Source: Liquidambar formosana (Eukaryota; Streptophyta; Magnoliopsida; Saxifragales; Altingiaceae). From it: DNA of 64,000 nucleotides. The translations under genes and the position numbers were made by a program. The stretch is taken from the NCBI GenBank assembly GCA_039720395.1, contig CM077831.1:10989803-11053802 (forward strand). Direction: 5' to 3'. The stretch's first letter is position 1. The number at the start of each line of letters is the position of its first letter. The notes beneath the pieces are model-generated. The model saw only the letters and a list, made by a program, of their open reading frames with translations. It made no database searches and was not told the DNA's origin. Positions 38,291 through 49,149 of the stretch are shown piece after piece.

Positions 38291-38838
38291 ATGGCTCACC
38301 TCAACCCACTATCCAAAATATTGGACATCAACTGTTTGACTGGACCAAATTGTCTTGATTGGCTTAGGAATCTAAAAATTGTTTTGGATTCCAAGAATCT
38401 TACCTATGCACTTCATAATCCACTTCCTGTTGCTCCTACTGAGGCTACAACTCAGTAAGAGAAAGACGCTTACCAGAAGCGCATGGACGACGATCTCATG
38501 GCAAGGTGCTATTGATGGTATTTATGAGTCTCGAGCTTAAGTAGCAACATGAGTCCATGGGAAGTGCTTATGAGATTTTTATCAACATACAAGAGTTGTA
38601 TGGGAAAGAATTCTTGCTTGAATTTAATGAAGCTGCTACTTCCAAGTCTAAGCTCAAGCCTAAGGGCAAGGGTATAGGCAAGGGTAAGAATACCCGGAGG
38701 AAGAAGAAAGGTAACAAAAAAGCCAAAGGAACCTGTTTTCACTGCTGCAAGGATGGGCACTGGAAACGTAACTACCAGGAGTATCTGGATACTCTACAGA
38801 ACCAACCTTTGGAAGGTATGGATTATGCTCTAAACTAA
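38291..38838 (+). pseudogene. E2 copia gag remnant with zinc knuckle
   Basis: An ATG at 38291 opens MAHLNPLSKIL..., typical of plant copia Gag (LNC-TGPNCLDWLRNLKIVL). It has a stop at about 38456 and later frame changes. The zinc knuckle region reads CFHCCKDGHWKRNY (about 38734-38775), where the last Cys of CX2CX4HX4C is Tyr, so the finger is damaged. Confidence 0.85.
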
Positions 38839-40909
38839 ATGTTAGTTTTGCTTCCACTTGGGTACTTAATTCTGATGTGAATTTTGAATTCCATGCAGAA
38901 TCTAGTGGGAAGCAGAAGGCAAAGTAAAGACGGATCAACCTTACAAGTGGGGAATGGAGCAAACGTTGCTGCATTAGCTGTGGGGCTTGTTGCTTGACTC
39001 TACCTAATGGAGTAGTTTAGAAATAATAGTTAGCTATCTTTACGTTCCAGAAGTTATTAGAAACATTAATTTTATTTCAGTTTTATCTAAACGAGGTTTT
39101 AGTTTGATTTAATAAATGTTTTCTATTAAATGAAGAGTTCATTACTTTTGGAGTTTATGTGGATGGCCTTTATTTTCTAAACTTTATTGCAAATATGAAT
39201 TGCAATGGAGCATGATAGTTCTAAATTGAATGCTAATAAACCTAAGAGAACAAGATATACATAATGATGTATGTAGAAGTTTCTCTTACTTTACAACCTT
39301 TACCAATGATTCATTCTAGGTTTGGGTGTGTATACTTAATGAAGTACAAGTCTGAAATATTTAAAAGGTTTAAAGAATTCAGATATGAAGTAGAGAAACA
39401 AACCGGTAAAGGTATTAAAGCTCTTTGATTGGATCAAGGAGGCAAATATTTAACCGGTCAATTTTCAGATTAACTTGTTCAAACGGGCATTCAATCACAA
39501 TGGACACCTCTTAGAACACCATAACTTAATGGTGTGTCAGAAAAGAGGAATAGAACCTTATTGGATATGGTTAGGTCCATGATAAGTTACAACGACCTAA
39601 TATTATCCTTGTTAGGATATGCCCTAGAAATTGCCACGTACCTGTGAAACAGAGTTCAAACCAAAGCTGTCCCTTAGAACCTATATGAGATATGGAAAGG
39701 GAAGCACCAAACCTTAAGCATGTTAAGGTATGGGGATGCACTACATATGTAGAGACATATAATGCAACCAAATTGGAAATCAAGATAACTTAAATGTAGG
39801 TTTGTGTATTATCCTAAAAGGAGTTTAGGATATCATATCTATCATCCTGATGAACAAAAGTGTTTGTTAGTAAGTTTTCAATCTTTCTTGAAAAAGAGTT
39901 TATTCAAGAAGGAGATAACAACAGGAAAATAGAACTCAAAGAGTTGTCTAATGAGACACAAACCAACATTGATGCAACCACTGTCCCTGTTGAGACAGAA
40001 CCCATCATTGTACCATGATTGTACAAAGGGTTAGTGGGAGTGCGATCACATTTATGGTCCTATAAGTGAATGACGTTCTACTTATTAGGGAATAATGTAG
40101 AGACGTTGTCAAAAGTGAAAAATTGGTTTTTCACAAGAGTTTCTCCATAAAAGATTTGGAAGAAGCATCCTATATTCTGGGAATAGAAGTCTATAGAGAT
40201 AGATCTTAAAGGATGCTAAGTCTCTCCCAATCGATGTACGTAGACAAGATTTTGAATGGTTCAAAATGCATGATTTCAAGAGAAGTCTAATTCCTGTCAG
40301 ACATGAAATCAAGTTGTCTAAAAGCACATGCCATGCTGTGTACATTACCAGATATCAGTTTTGTGTAAATGTTACGAGCAGATATCGGGTAGACCCAGAT
40401 AAGGTATACTGGGAAGAAGTCAAAGCTATCCTTAAGTACTTGAGAAGAACTAAGGACCCATGCTTTGTCTATAGGGAAAGAAACTTAGAAATGGTTGGTA
40501 TAATGGATTCAAATTTTAATCTGACGATGATGATAGGAGATCAACATCAAGGTATGTTCTCACCTTAAATGGTGGAGCTATAAATTTGAGCGCATTGCTG
40601 CATGTTTGGATGAGTAAGTTCATTGCAGAACTAGGAGTGGTTCCTAACATTGAGAAGCCTTTACTATTGTTTTTGTGACAACAATAAGGCTAGTGCTCAA
40701 GACAAGGATCCACGGTCTCATCAAAGGTCCAAACTTTAAGCGGTGATTCCAAGTGATTAGAGAGATCATTGGAAGAGATGACATATACATATAGAAGTTT
40801 AATACAACAGAAAATAAAGAATACCCCTTCACTAAAGCTATAACCCAAGTGTGTTGGATCACCACCGACAGGATATGGGTATGAGATACATGGTGGATTG
40901 GCTATAGTG
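38839..40909 (+). pseudogene. E2 copia integrase, RT and RNase H remnants
   Basis: Integrase traces lie at about 39330-39760 (KYLKGLKNSDMK, then FKRAFNHNGHLLEHHNLM). RT C-terminal traces begin near 40120 (FSIKDLEEASYILGIEVYRDRS) and continue with an RNase H start (WEEVKAILKYLRRTKDPCFVYRE, 40266-40568) and tail (DNNKASAQDKDPRSHQRSK). Many stops and frameshifts break it. Confidence 0.85.
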
Positions 40910-40921
40910 CAAGTGGGAGAT

Positions 40922-42613
40922 TGTTAGGATTATGCCCTAGAGCCAATCATAGAGATGATTGTTTAGGGATTAGGAACAATCAATTGATTTCATTTATATA
41001 TGTCACATTTATTATTGATTTAATAAAAGGGCTTATTCTATTATGTTTATATGCATCATTTATATTTACATAATATGTCCATGGAGTTAGAGTTGAGAAT
41101 ATGAAATTACAAAGGGTTGTAATTTTGAGACTATAGATATATCTCTGTACTAAACTCCTAAATCATTCCTAGTTGAAGGTTCACTATGATGGACAATAAT
41201 GAACCATAGGACTAGCACTTTTAGGTTGACTCTATAGGAGGATAGCTAGTCTCAAGCTATTTGTGTGGAGACACTACCACCAACAAGTGGGTGCCTATTA
41301 TAAGAATAGGTACACTGAATGTGACCAAAGATATGAGATAAACTGAATGGAGTTTTAACCTGCCTGTCAATCAGTTTCTCATTGTTATAGTGGTACAAGT
41401 AATCCTTAGACCCGAGACACCATGGTTGTCTTATGCATGTAGCTTTAGAAGTTTGATAACACTAAGTGCAGATCCTATTCAGGGGTCTGTAAGGGTGTTC
41501 ATTGGCCCTACTGCTATGTGTGTGAAGGCATGTGAGTGATCAACAAGGAATCCATCACTCTCAGGAAAAAGGGAGTGAATGTCTCATATAGCATTCATTG
41601 AATATAACTCATTAAATCCATGGGCCCATGGTAGAATGAATATGGAAAGGAGTTTCCATAAGTTCATCATTGAGTTGATATTAATGAATGAGTATAAAGT
41701 AATTGAACTAGGGACTTGATAGACTTCCATGTCCTATTAGTTTAATTGGAGACATTGAGTTGATGGAAGGATGGAATTGTAACCTATAAACTACAACAGA
41801 AGGGTTCTTTGTAAATGACTATTCACCTCATTAAGGACCACACCATGAGCCATATGCTAGGTGTTACTCATAGTTAGTAGAAGCCCTAATTGATATAAAT
41901 GAGTTATAATCAATTAGGGAATTGAAAGGAGTTTCAATTAGACCCTTAATGGAAAGTGTTCCATTGTGCACAACTTGTGCTGTTCCTACTACTTGATGAT
42001 GTGAACCTAATGAGTCACACACTGATCATGTTAAGAGAGCTTGATTGTCTATGAGAGAAAGGGTATAAGTGATTAAAGAAAAGTTCTTTAAGGGGCTAAT
42101 TTGTATTTGATGCAAACTAGTGGGCCAATTGTGTAATTAAAAGTAATTACACAAATTCCACTAGTGTTAGGAATCCCCCTATGGCCGGCCCTATTAATGG
42201 GCTATATAATGCCCATTATGTGGGGATCACAGGAGGACAATTGATTCTCCCAAGGGTTGGCTGGAAAAATTACAGCTCTCCCTCTCTATCTCTCCCTCTT
42301 CTCCACCTCTAGCAACCATAAGGAAGAAGAAGGAAAGGACAACAAGCTCTAGCTAGGTGTGGATACCGTTAGAGGCAGCACACTTGGGCTGCTCATTCAC
42401 TGCTGTCCGGAGACAAAGTTTGGAGCAAAAAGGAGAAGAAAAAGCTTGGAGCATAAAGGAGAAGACCATATCAAACTGTAAGTAATTCTACCCTCTTCTA
42501 GTTAGGGTTTTTGTTTTGTATTAAGCATAATTAAGATTCATGGGTTTGGGAATCGTAGGAAAAATTTTTAATTCCGCCTTTGTAGTTTTTCCTCCCTAGT
42601 TAGATTCCTAACA
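40922..42613 (+). repeat. E2 3' LTR
   Basis: 1692 bp, preceded by PPT-like GCAAGTGGGAGAT and followed by AGGTC, where copy B gag resumes. Confidence 0.94.
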
Positions 42614-43644
42614 AGGTCAACACCATAACTCAACCCATTCAACCCTTCTCTCTCAATGATGTCAACCCACCTTGCCAAATCACCGACATGTTCATGCCAC
42701 TCGAAAGAGTCCTTGAAAAGCTTGTAAGCCGTGACCTATTGAAGCCACTCGACCCAAGACCCCCACCAAATCCCTTACCCAAGAACTACAACGAGAATGA
42801 GTACTGCAAGTACCACCAATCCAAAGGCCATGCCACCAACCGTTGTATTTGCCTTCGCCACCAAGTCCAAGACCTCATTGATAAGCAAGTCATCTCGCCA
42901 CCAACCTGTCCAAATGTCACCCGTAATCCTCTCCCGTCTCACAACAACACACCCCCACCTAACACCATAAATGCCATTGGGATTGAATCACCTCGCCTTC
43001 GCCGACCCATAAGATAATACACTTCACTCCCTATGACCTTAACCCGTCTTTTCACCATTTGCCGCAATAACAGCTTTATCATGCCACTTCCACCAAAGCC
43101 AAGGCCATCAACCCCTCACCAATATTTCCAATACCATCATGCACCCAGCCATAACACCGAGGCTTGTTCTATACTAAAGAAGATCATTCAAGACCTCATT
43201 GACCAAAAGGTTTTATTGTTGCCCAGAAAATCTATCCAACAAGAGCTGAAAGAAAGATATGAAGCAGGGGATCCTCAGGTTGGCCTATTGGGTGAATCAT
43301 CGAGGAAATTTGACTACTATGTGCTGTACTCAAGCCCAAGTCCAATATCAGATGAACCGATAGTCCCTACAGGTTGGGATGACTTGCCTATGGAAATGGA
43401 GAGCATCGACATGATAGAATGGGATGACTTAATGAATGATTCCGAAGAAGTCCACGACATATGGGCTAGCGATGACGAATTGGACAATATAACCAGAGGG
43501 GGTCATCATTTCAAGCCTCCCCACCTAGAATCCGAGAATTCATTGGAAGATTTGGAAGGGCAGAGGCGTCCTAGCTTGCAAGAAGAAGAGGATGAGGTGC
43601 TTAGGCAGTTGAAGAAGACCAATGCCAACATCACTATTTGGGGC
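42614..43644 (+). pseudogene. Gag of copy B, C-terminal half
   Basis: It continues the gag frame after E2. It has two zinc-binding motifs, CKYHQSKGHATNRC (about 42808) and a second one whose first Cys is changed (QYFQYHHAPSHNTEAC), then an acidic region with WDDLM and WASDDE. A stop lies at 43015-43017 (TAA) before TSLPMTL. Copy A keeps the same order (6860-6047). Confidence 0.85.
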
Positions 43645-44956
43645 TTACTCATGGCCTCGCATAAGCACAGACAGACCATGTTGAAACTACTGAATCAGAT
43701 ACAAGTGCCCGTTAACATATCCCCCGAGGGTCTGGTACATTTGGTGAATCCAACTCCCAAGAACTCAACCATCGTGTTCACCGATGTGGACCTACTCAAA
43801 AACGGGCCAAGCCATTCTCAAGCTCTCTATGTGACCGTTGACACTATGGGGAAAAGGGTTCCCTACCGTCCTTATTGACAATGGGTCCGCACTGAATGTA
43901 TGTCCTCTCCGAACTGCCATTGTTTTGGGTTTGGGACCCACCGATTTCACGCCATTTGGGCAGACCGTAAGAGCTTACGACAACACCCGCCGAGAAGTAA
44001 TAGGAGTGGTTACGTTGCCTCTAATCATGGAACCCACTAAATTTAGGGTGGAATTCCAAGTGTTAGATGTGCTGTCATGTTTCAACTTGCTGTTGGGCCG
44101 ACCTTGGATCCATCATGCTGGGGCTGTGCCATCTTCACTCCATTAAAAGGTGAAGTTTCCTTATGAAGGAGCTATAGTAATACTTCAAGGGGACTATGAA
44201 TTGAAACTCGTAGGCATGCCTATATGTGAGATACAACCAGAATCAGCAGAAGTACCACTATCTGGGTTTGATTATGTCCAATGTATTAAGAAAGAACTTG
44301 AGAAGGGTGAGTTAATACCCTTGGACTTTTGCCCCCATGGCAATTTGCACGTTGGTGAAATCATGAGAAGAATGAGTTTCTTTCCTGGCATGGGGCTAGG
44401 GCGTCGCCAACAAGGGATCCCTAAGTCTATTCAGAGCCGTGTCGCCTCATACACTTTTGGGCTAGGATATGAACCCTCAAGAAATGATCATGTGGAAATG
44501 CTGAAGAGAAACAAGGAGAAAGTAAGAGCCAAAGCCGAGGGAAGGGTGCCAGACCTGAGGATCTCACCATATCGACCTACTTTGAATGGTTACTTCGTTA
44601 AAAAAAGGGATGATTTCCAGAACCCACCTTTGACCAAGCTACCAAGATCCGAGTTCTGGGTTTTGAAATCTTCTTCACCGAATGGTATCTGATCACAGCT
44701 AAAATGGTGGATGATGAAGCCATTTATGATGAGTTCTGGGAAAAGAAAGAGGAGGACTGGGCAGAGAACCTTGATGCAAGGGCTATGACTGAGCTGTTCC
44801 AAGACATGATCCTTACTGTGGAAGACTCGACCATTGAGGAACTTCAGGGTTCGTCCATTAGCCATGCTACCATGCCACTCCTTAATTGGTACCTTGAAAT
44901 GGTGTCATTGCGGAGATCCATAAAGAAGAAGACCTTAGCCTACCTGATAGTAGCTT
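43645..44956 (+). pseudogene. Protease and Gag-Pro C-terminal region of copy B
   Basis: The protease motif LIDNGSALNVCP (DNG in place of DTG, as in copy A) and LLGRPWIHHAG are present. A frameshift at about 43858 precedes the active site, and TAA at 44144-44146 follows it. The G-patch-like PGMGLGRRQQGIP lies near 44390-44425. A one-base deletion near 44900 shifts the last 20 codons. It ends at the predicted splice donor. Confidence 0.82.
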
Positions 44957-45116
44957 GTAGGTGTCTTAGTTTAGTAATATTTCCCTAATTCAATAAGATG
45001 TATCTACTTAACTCACTTTGTGGAGCCATAGTGTTGATACAGATTTGTTGTTTTCTTTCTTCTTTTGTATGTCATTCCTAGTCAATAAAGTGTGCTTTCT
45101 TTCTCTATATATGCAG
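44957..45116 (+). other. Predicted 160-nt intron between Gag-Pro and Pol, copy B
   Basis: The donor GTAGGT is at 44957 and the acceptor ATATGCAG ends at 45116, with a TTTCTTTCTC tract before it. Joining gives AGC TT|T GTC TCT, the same reading as in copy A. The TAG that ends Gag-Pro (44958-44960 region) falls in the intron. Conservation of both sites and phase in two diverged copies supports a real intron. Confidence 0.72.
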
Positions 45117-46076
45117 TGTCTCTTTTCTCTCCTCTATGGATATTTATGGCATGGATATAGATCCTAGGAATGATGTCCCCCAGAGCTCGTTGAGCAAAGG
45201 AAAAGGGGCATCACCGAACCTAATATGGATGAATTGGAATCAATCAACTTAGGGATGAATGAATTGCCAAGAATAGTTAAAATTGGGAAAACCCTCTCCC
45301 CCGTTGAAAAAGAAAAGATGATCTCCCTCTTAAAAGCCAACATTATGGCTTTTGCATGGTCCTATGAAGACATGCCTGGCATTGACCCCGATATTGTGCA
45401 ACACTATATCCCCACTAATTCCCTAAAGAAGCCGGTAAAGCAGAAACTCAGAAGATTAAAACTAGAATGGGCTCTAAAAGTAAAAGAAGAAGTAACTAAA
45501 CAACTAGATGCGGGGTTCCTCTAAGTTGTGGAGTATCTCGAGTGGTTGTCAAACATAGTTCCTGTGCCTAAGAAAGATGGGAAAGTGAGGATGTGTGTCG
45601 ATTTTCGAGATCTCAACACCGCGAGCCCTAAGGATGACTTTCCTTTACCCCATATCGACGTGTTGGTGGACAGTACAGTGGGACATGCACTCCTCTCCTT
45701 CATGGACGGATTCTCCGGGTATAACCAGATAAAGATGGCGCCTCAAGACATGGAGAAAACAGCCTTTATCACACAATGGGGAACGTACTGTTACAAGGTA
45801 ATGCCTTTTGGCTTAAGAAACGTTGGGGCTACTTACCAAAGAGCAGCTACAACCTTATTGCATGATATGATCCATAAGGAAGTCGAGGTTTATGTTGATG
45901 ATATGATCGTGAAGTCCGTGGATAGGGAAGGGCATTTTAAGGCACTAGAGAAATTCCTAGAGCGAGCAAAGAAGTCCAATCTCCGTCTAAACCCACAGAA
46001 GTGCGCTTTTGGTGTCACCGCAGGCAAGTTATTGGGGTTCATAATCACTCAGAGAGGTATTGAAGTGGACCCAGGG
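45117..46076 (+). pseudogene. Reverse transcriptase domain of copy B pol, truncated by deletion
   Basis: The exon starts with SFLSSMDIYG. A one-base loss near 45178 shifts the frame before PELVEQ. RT blocks KKDGKVRMCVDFRDLN and YVDD (45891-45902) are intact, with TAA at 45522-45524 at the same codon as in copy A. The RT reading stops at GIEVDP (about 46076), where sequence jumps directly to integrase and loses about 1.4 kb relative to copy A. Confidence 0.9.
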
Positions 46077-47049
46077 AACTATGGAAAGAGATTGCCACGC
46101 ACATGTCAAGAAGTGCCACAAATGCCAACTGTTCGCCAATGGACAACATTTGCCTTTTATGCCTCTAACAAGTATGTCGTCACCATGGCCATTTGCAGTA
46201 TGGGGGATAGATATCATCAGACAGATCAAGCCAAAGGCGTCAAATGGGCATGAATACATCCTGGTTGCCATCGACTATTTCACTAAGTGGGTGGAAGCAA
46301 CGTCCTTCAAGACCTTGAATTCCAAGAAGGTAGCACAGTTCATATAGCACAGCATCATCTATCGATATGGGGTACCGTATGAAGTTATCTCAGACAATGG
46401 CCAGCACTTTCAGAAAGAAACCCATGAGCTCTTGCAAAAGTATGGCATAGTTCACCATCTGTCGTCACCATACCGTCCTCAGACAAATGGAGCACTAGAA
46501 GTGGCTAACAAAAACATCAAGGAGATACTACAGAAGACTACGGACTCACACATAGACTGGCATGAGAAGTTACCATTGGCTCTATGGGGTTACAGAACGT
46601 CAATAAGGTCGTCAACAGGGGCTACCCCTTACTCTCTAGTTTATGGAATGGAGGCCATGTTGCCAGTCGAATTAGAAGTTCCTTCACTAAGGGTTGCCAT
46701 GGAGAGCCAGATAACAGAAGTGGACTGGGTTAAGAGCCGCTATGACGAGTTAGCTTTACTGGATGAAAGGCATTTAAGGGCGTTGTATCATGTGCAGGGG
46801 TATCAACGGAGAGTTGCCAGAGCATTCAACAAGCATGTCAAAGATCGAGGTCTAAAGAAAGGGAATGTAGTGTTGAAAGAAATCAGAGCTCCAGTATTCG
46901 ATCCGCGGGGAAAATTCAAGCCAAGTTGGGGTGGACCATACATTATCAAAGAGATATTACCAGCAGGGGCTGTTCGCCTCATGGATTTAGATGGAATTGA
47001 GTTTGCTCGTCCAACTAATTTGGATCAATTGAAAAAATATCATGTTTAA
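46077..47049 (+). pseudogene. Integrase domain of copy B pol, 5'-truncated
   Basis: It enters in a different frame from RT at TMERDCHAHVKKCHKC, so it keeps only the CC half of the HHCC zinc region. The core has D in GIDII, D in SDNGQHF and E in NGALEV. TAG at 46345-46347 interrupts it. The C-terminal end KKYHV is followed by TAA 47047-47049. Confidence 0.92.
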
Positions 47050-47354
47050 GGCCTGCTAGGTTGAAAACCCGTAAAGGCGGTCTAGGCAAAAGTTAAGGCA
47101 TAAGAACTACATAAGACCTGATTCTCCATTCACAAAAAAAAAAAAAAAAAACAAACAAACAAACAAACAAAAAGTCATGGAGATACGTAGGCAACCCATA
47201 AAGTTACTTTGGGTGCTGTCTAAATCAAACAACAAAATCCAAAATTTGATTTATTGGCAATTTATTCAAAACTAAAATTGATTGACATAGCAATTTATTG
47301 GTATTAAGTAAAAGAACTATAAATATGCCATAAATATCCCATTCTATTGAGTCT
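47050..47354. other. Convergent junction of copy B: A-rich tract and U5-like motif
   Basis: After the integrase stop come GACCTGATTCTCC (47115-47127), an A/CAAA tract (47134-47171) and GGAGATACGTAGGCAACCC (47179-47197), then a hairpin-forming ACCC-AT-AAAG-TTA-CTTT-GGGT (47194-47214). On the minus strand this is the TGCCTACGTATCTCC plus GAGAATCAGGTC order shared with copies A and C. Confidence 0.65.
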
Positions 47355-48641
47355 TCAGTCTCTCTTAGGCTTCTTTACAGCTCACTTTTCAGCTTTCTTC
47401 TTCTCTCTTTCGTGTCTTCTTTTCTTCCTCAAGTCATGTTCATAAACTGCTATCACTGCTTACATAATATCTTCTCTGCAAGGTCCAAGTTCGTTATTCT
47501 TGATAAGTCCAAAAATCCTTTCTCTTCGAGTAGTCTCTCTCTCACCCAAATTGCTTTTCAACCATTCCTTATACTCGGGACTCATCATATATGGACCATC
47601 AGTATTCGTAACTTAGGTTAGCATCAGCTTGCTAGGCCATTGATCCTTTGCCCAAGTCACTACAGAAAGACCCGCAGGCACCACAGGATAGTCACCTCTC
47701 AAGGAAGTGAGTATGGTTTGCATGGCACCCATCTGACGAAAAACCCTTGAAGGCCAATAAAAAGAAGTAGACCTTAGCCCTATGAGTCTCACCATGGCAA
47801 ATCCAGAAGTTCGCAAAAGCACTTGTTCACTGCACCCCCATATGAAGACACACCACTTTACATTCCTCCATAAAAGGGTTTGGAAGTAACTTAGCCAATC
47901 TCTTAAAGAAAATTCTCCAGGCAGTTCAATGTGGCGAAGACAGTAATGCTGGGGCTTGTATGGTGTAATGGCAGTGGGTGACAAGAAATTCAGTCTTTCA
48001 AGCAACTACATCTGCAGTAGAATGGGGCTACCTCCTAAAGGAATTTTTGGGTCCTCATGGACTTCATCCAAGTTATTCAGGGTTTCAGCTAGTACCATGG
48101 GAATCAGGTTATGGCCCTTGGCAAGGAGAGGAATCAACTTATAGATTTGTATGGGAACATGTGGAGTACCAGTTGAAATAAGGAAACGACCAATAAGACA
48201 AAAGGCAAGTGCATGCTTAATAGGAAAGGTAAATTTCAGAATACCTTTGCTATCATAGGCCAAAAAAGAGGTTGTCAATTTCATCAAGTCTACCATATGG
48301 TCTTTTACAAACATGGAGGCGTATTGTTGGTGAATCCCAAGGAGATTGGAGAAAGAAGTAAGAAAGCTTGGGCGAGGAGTAGGGAGAATGAAAGGATCTA
48401 CTGGTGAAACTCCATACAACGCATAGAATTCCTCAATGGTTGGGCACAGTTCTTCATAGTTGAAGTGGAACACATGAACTTGAGGATCCCAAAAATATGT
48501 AGCAGCAGCTAGGAGGTTTGTTTCAAGCTTCACATGCCTCAAGGAAAGCAATGGATCCAAGCCAAAGCACTTGAACTCAGACTTTGCTTCAGCACTCATA
48601 ACTCTCAAAAACCCTCCTAAAAATTTGTCTAGAGCCTCCAT
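47355..48641 (-). pseudogene. Antisense DUF7745/plant-mobile-domain-like ORF of copy B, broken
   Basis: It is homologous along its full length to the intact ORF of copy C, from MEALDKFLGGFLRVM to a basic tail. TAG at 48006-48008 replaces a Trp codon (TGG in copy C), TAA lies at 47613-47615, and further breaks follow; the natural stop would be TGA at 47355-47357. It lies convergent with integrase and has its own TATA box 56 bp upstream of the ATG. The first 211 codons are open. Confidence 0.88.
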
Positions 48642-48689
48642 AATTTCTAATGAAAGAATACAAGTAGGTTTAGGAACCCCTTGGATGTG

Positions 48690-48697
48690 TTTTTATA
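48690..48697 (-). promoter_or_regulatory. TATA box of the copy B antisense gene
   Basis: TATAAAAA on the minus strand, with its first base 56 bp before the ATG at 48641. The spacing is identical to copy C (60943 to 60999). Confidence 0.75.
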
Positions 48698-48784
48698 GGG
48701 AAAAGGTCACAAATCCGAGTTCTAGAAGGAGAAAACCCGTCAAAATAGGGAGTTTCCTATTTGAAGTGGGATTTCTGCTTCGGG

Positions 48785-48864
48785 CTCGGGTGACCACCCA
48801 AGCTTGGGCGGCTAGCCACCAGGGCCTGGGCGGCTAGCCTCCCGAGGTCTGGTGGTCACCCAAG
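48785..48864. promoter_or_regulatory. GC-rich palindrome upstream of the copy B antisense gene
   Basis: The arms CTCGGGTGACCACC (48785-48798) and GGTGGTCACCCAAG (48851-48864) pair with one mismatch. Two GGCTAGCC cores lie between them. The left arm is identical to that in the copy B LTR (27492-27505). It lies about 90 bp upstream of the antisense TATA box. Confidence 0.8.
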
Positions 48865-49149
48865 CCACCTTGTTTTGGCTTTGTCCCTCGCGTTGTCTCG
48901 CCTTGGCGCGTGATTAAACCTTCTTCCAAATGAGATATTCAATACTTTTTGAGCTTAAAATCAAACATATTTCACCTTGAAATCAATTCTTTGAATTGAT
49001 TTTATGTTCAAAAGGGTTGAGTATATGTCCCCTGTGCCATGCCAACTCAAGTGACAATGTGTTAAGGCACTTTCCCCTTGCACCATGTTTGTTCAATCTT
49101 GATAAATTGATCATATATTCTCATTTCAAATCTTGATTTTCCATCCCAT
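48865..49149. other. Spacer between palindrome and hairpin array, copy B
   Basis: It is non-coding and contains an imperfect inverted repeat AAAATCAATTC (48959-49007 region) that recurs in copy C (60658-60700). No gene is seen. Confidence 0.5.

Larger units (their letters stand above)
33037..42613 (+). mobile_element. Complete Ty1/copia element E2 nested in copy B gag
   Basis: Its LTRs are 33037-34729 and 40922-42613, its PBS is TGGTATCAGAGCCATGG at 34731, and its PPT lies before 40922. The target duplication AGGTC is at 33032-33036 and 42614-42618. Its gag-pol is decayed but more readable than that of E1. It is younger than copy B by position. Confidence 0.95.
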
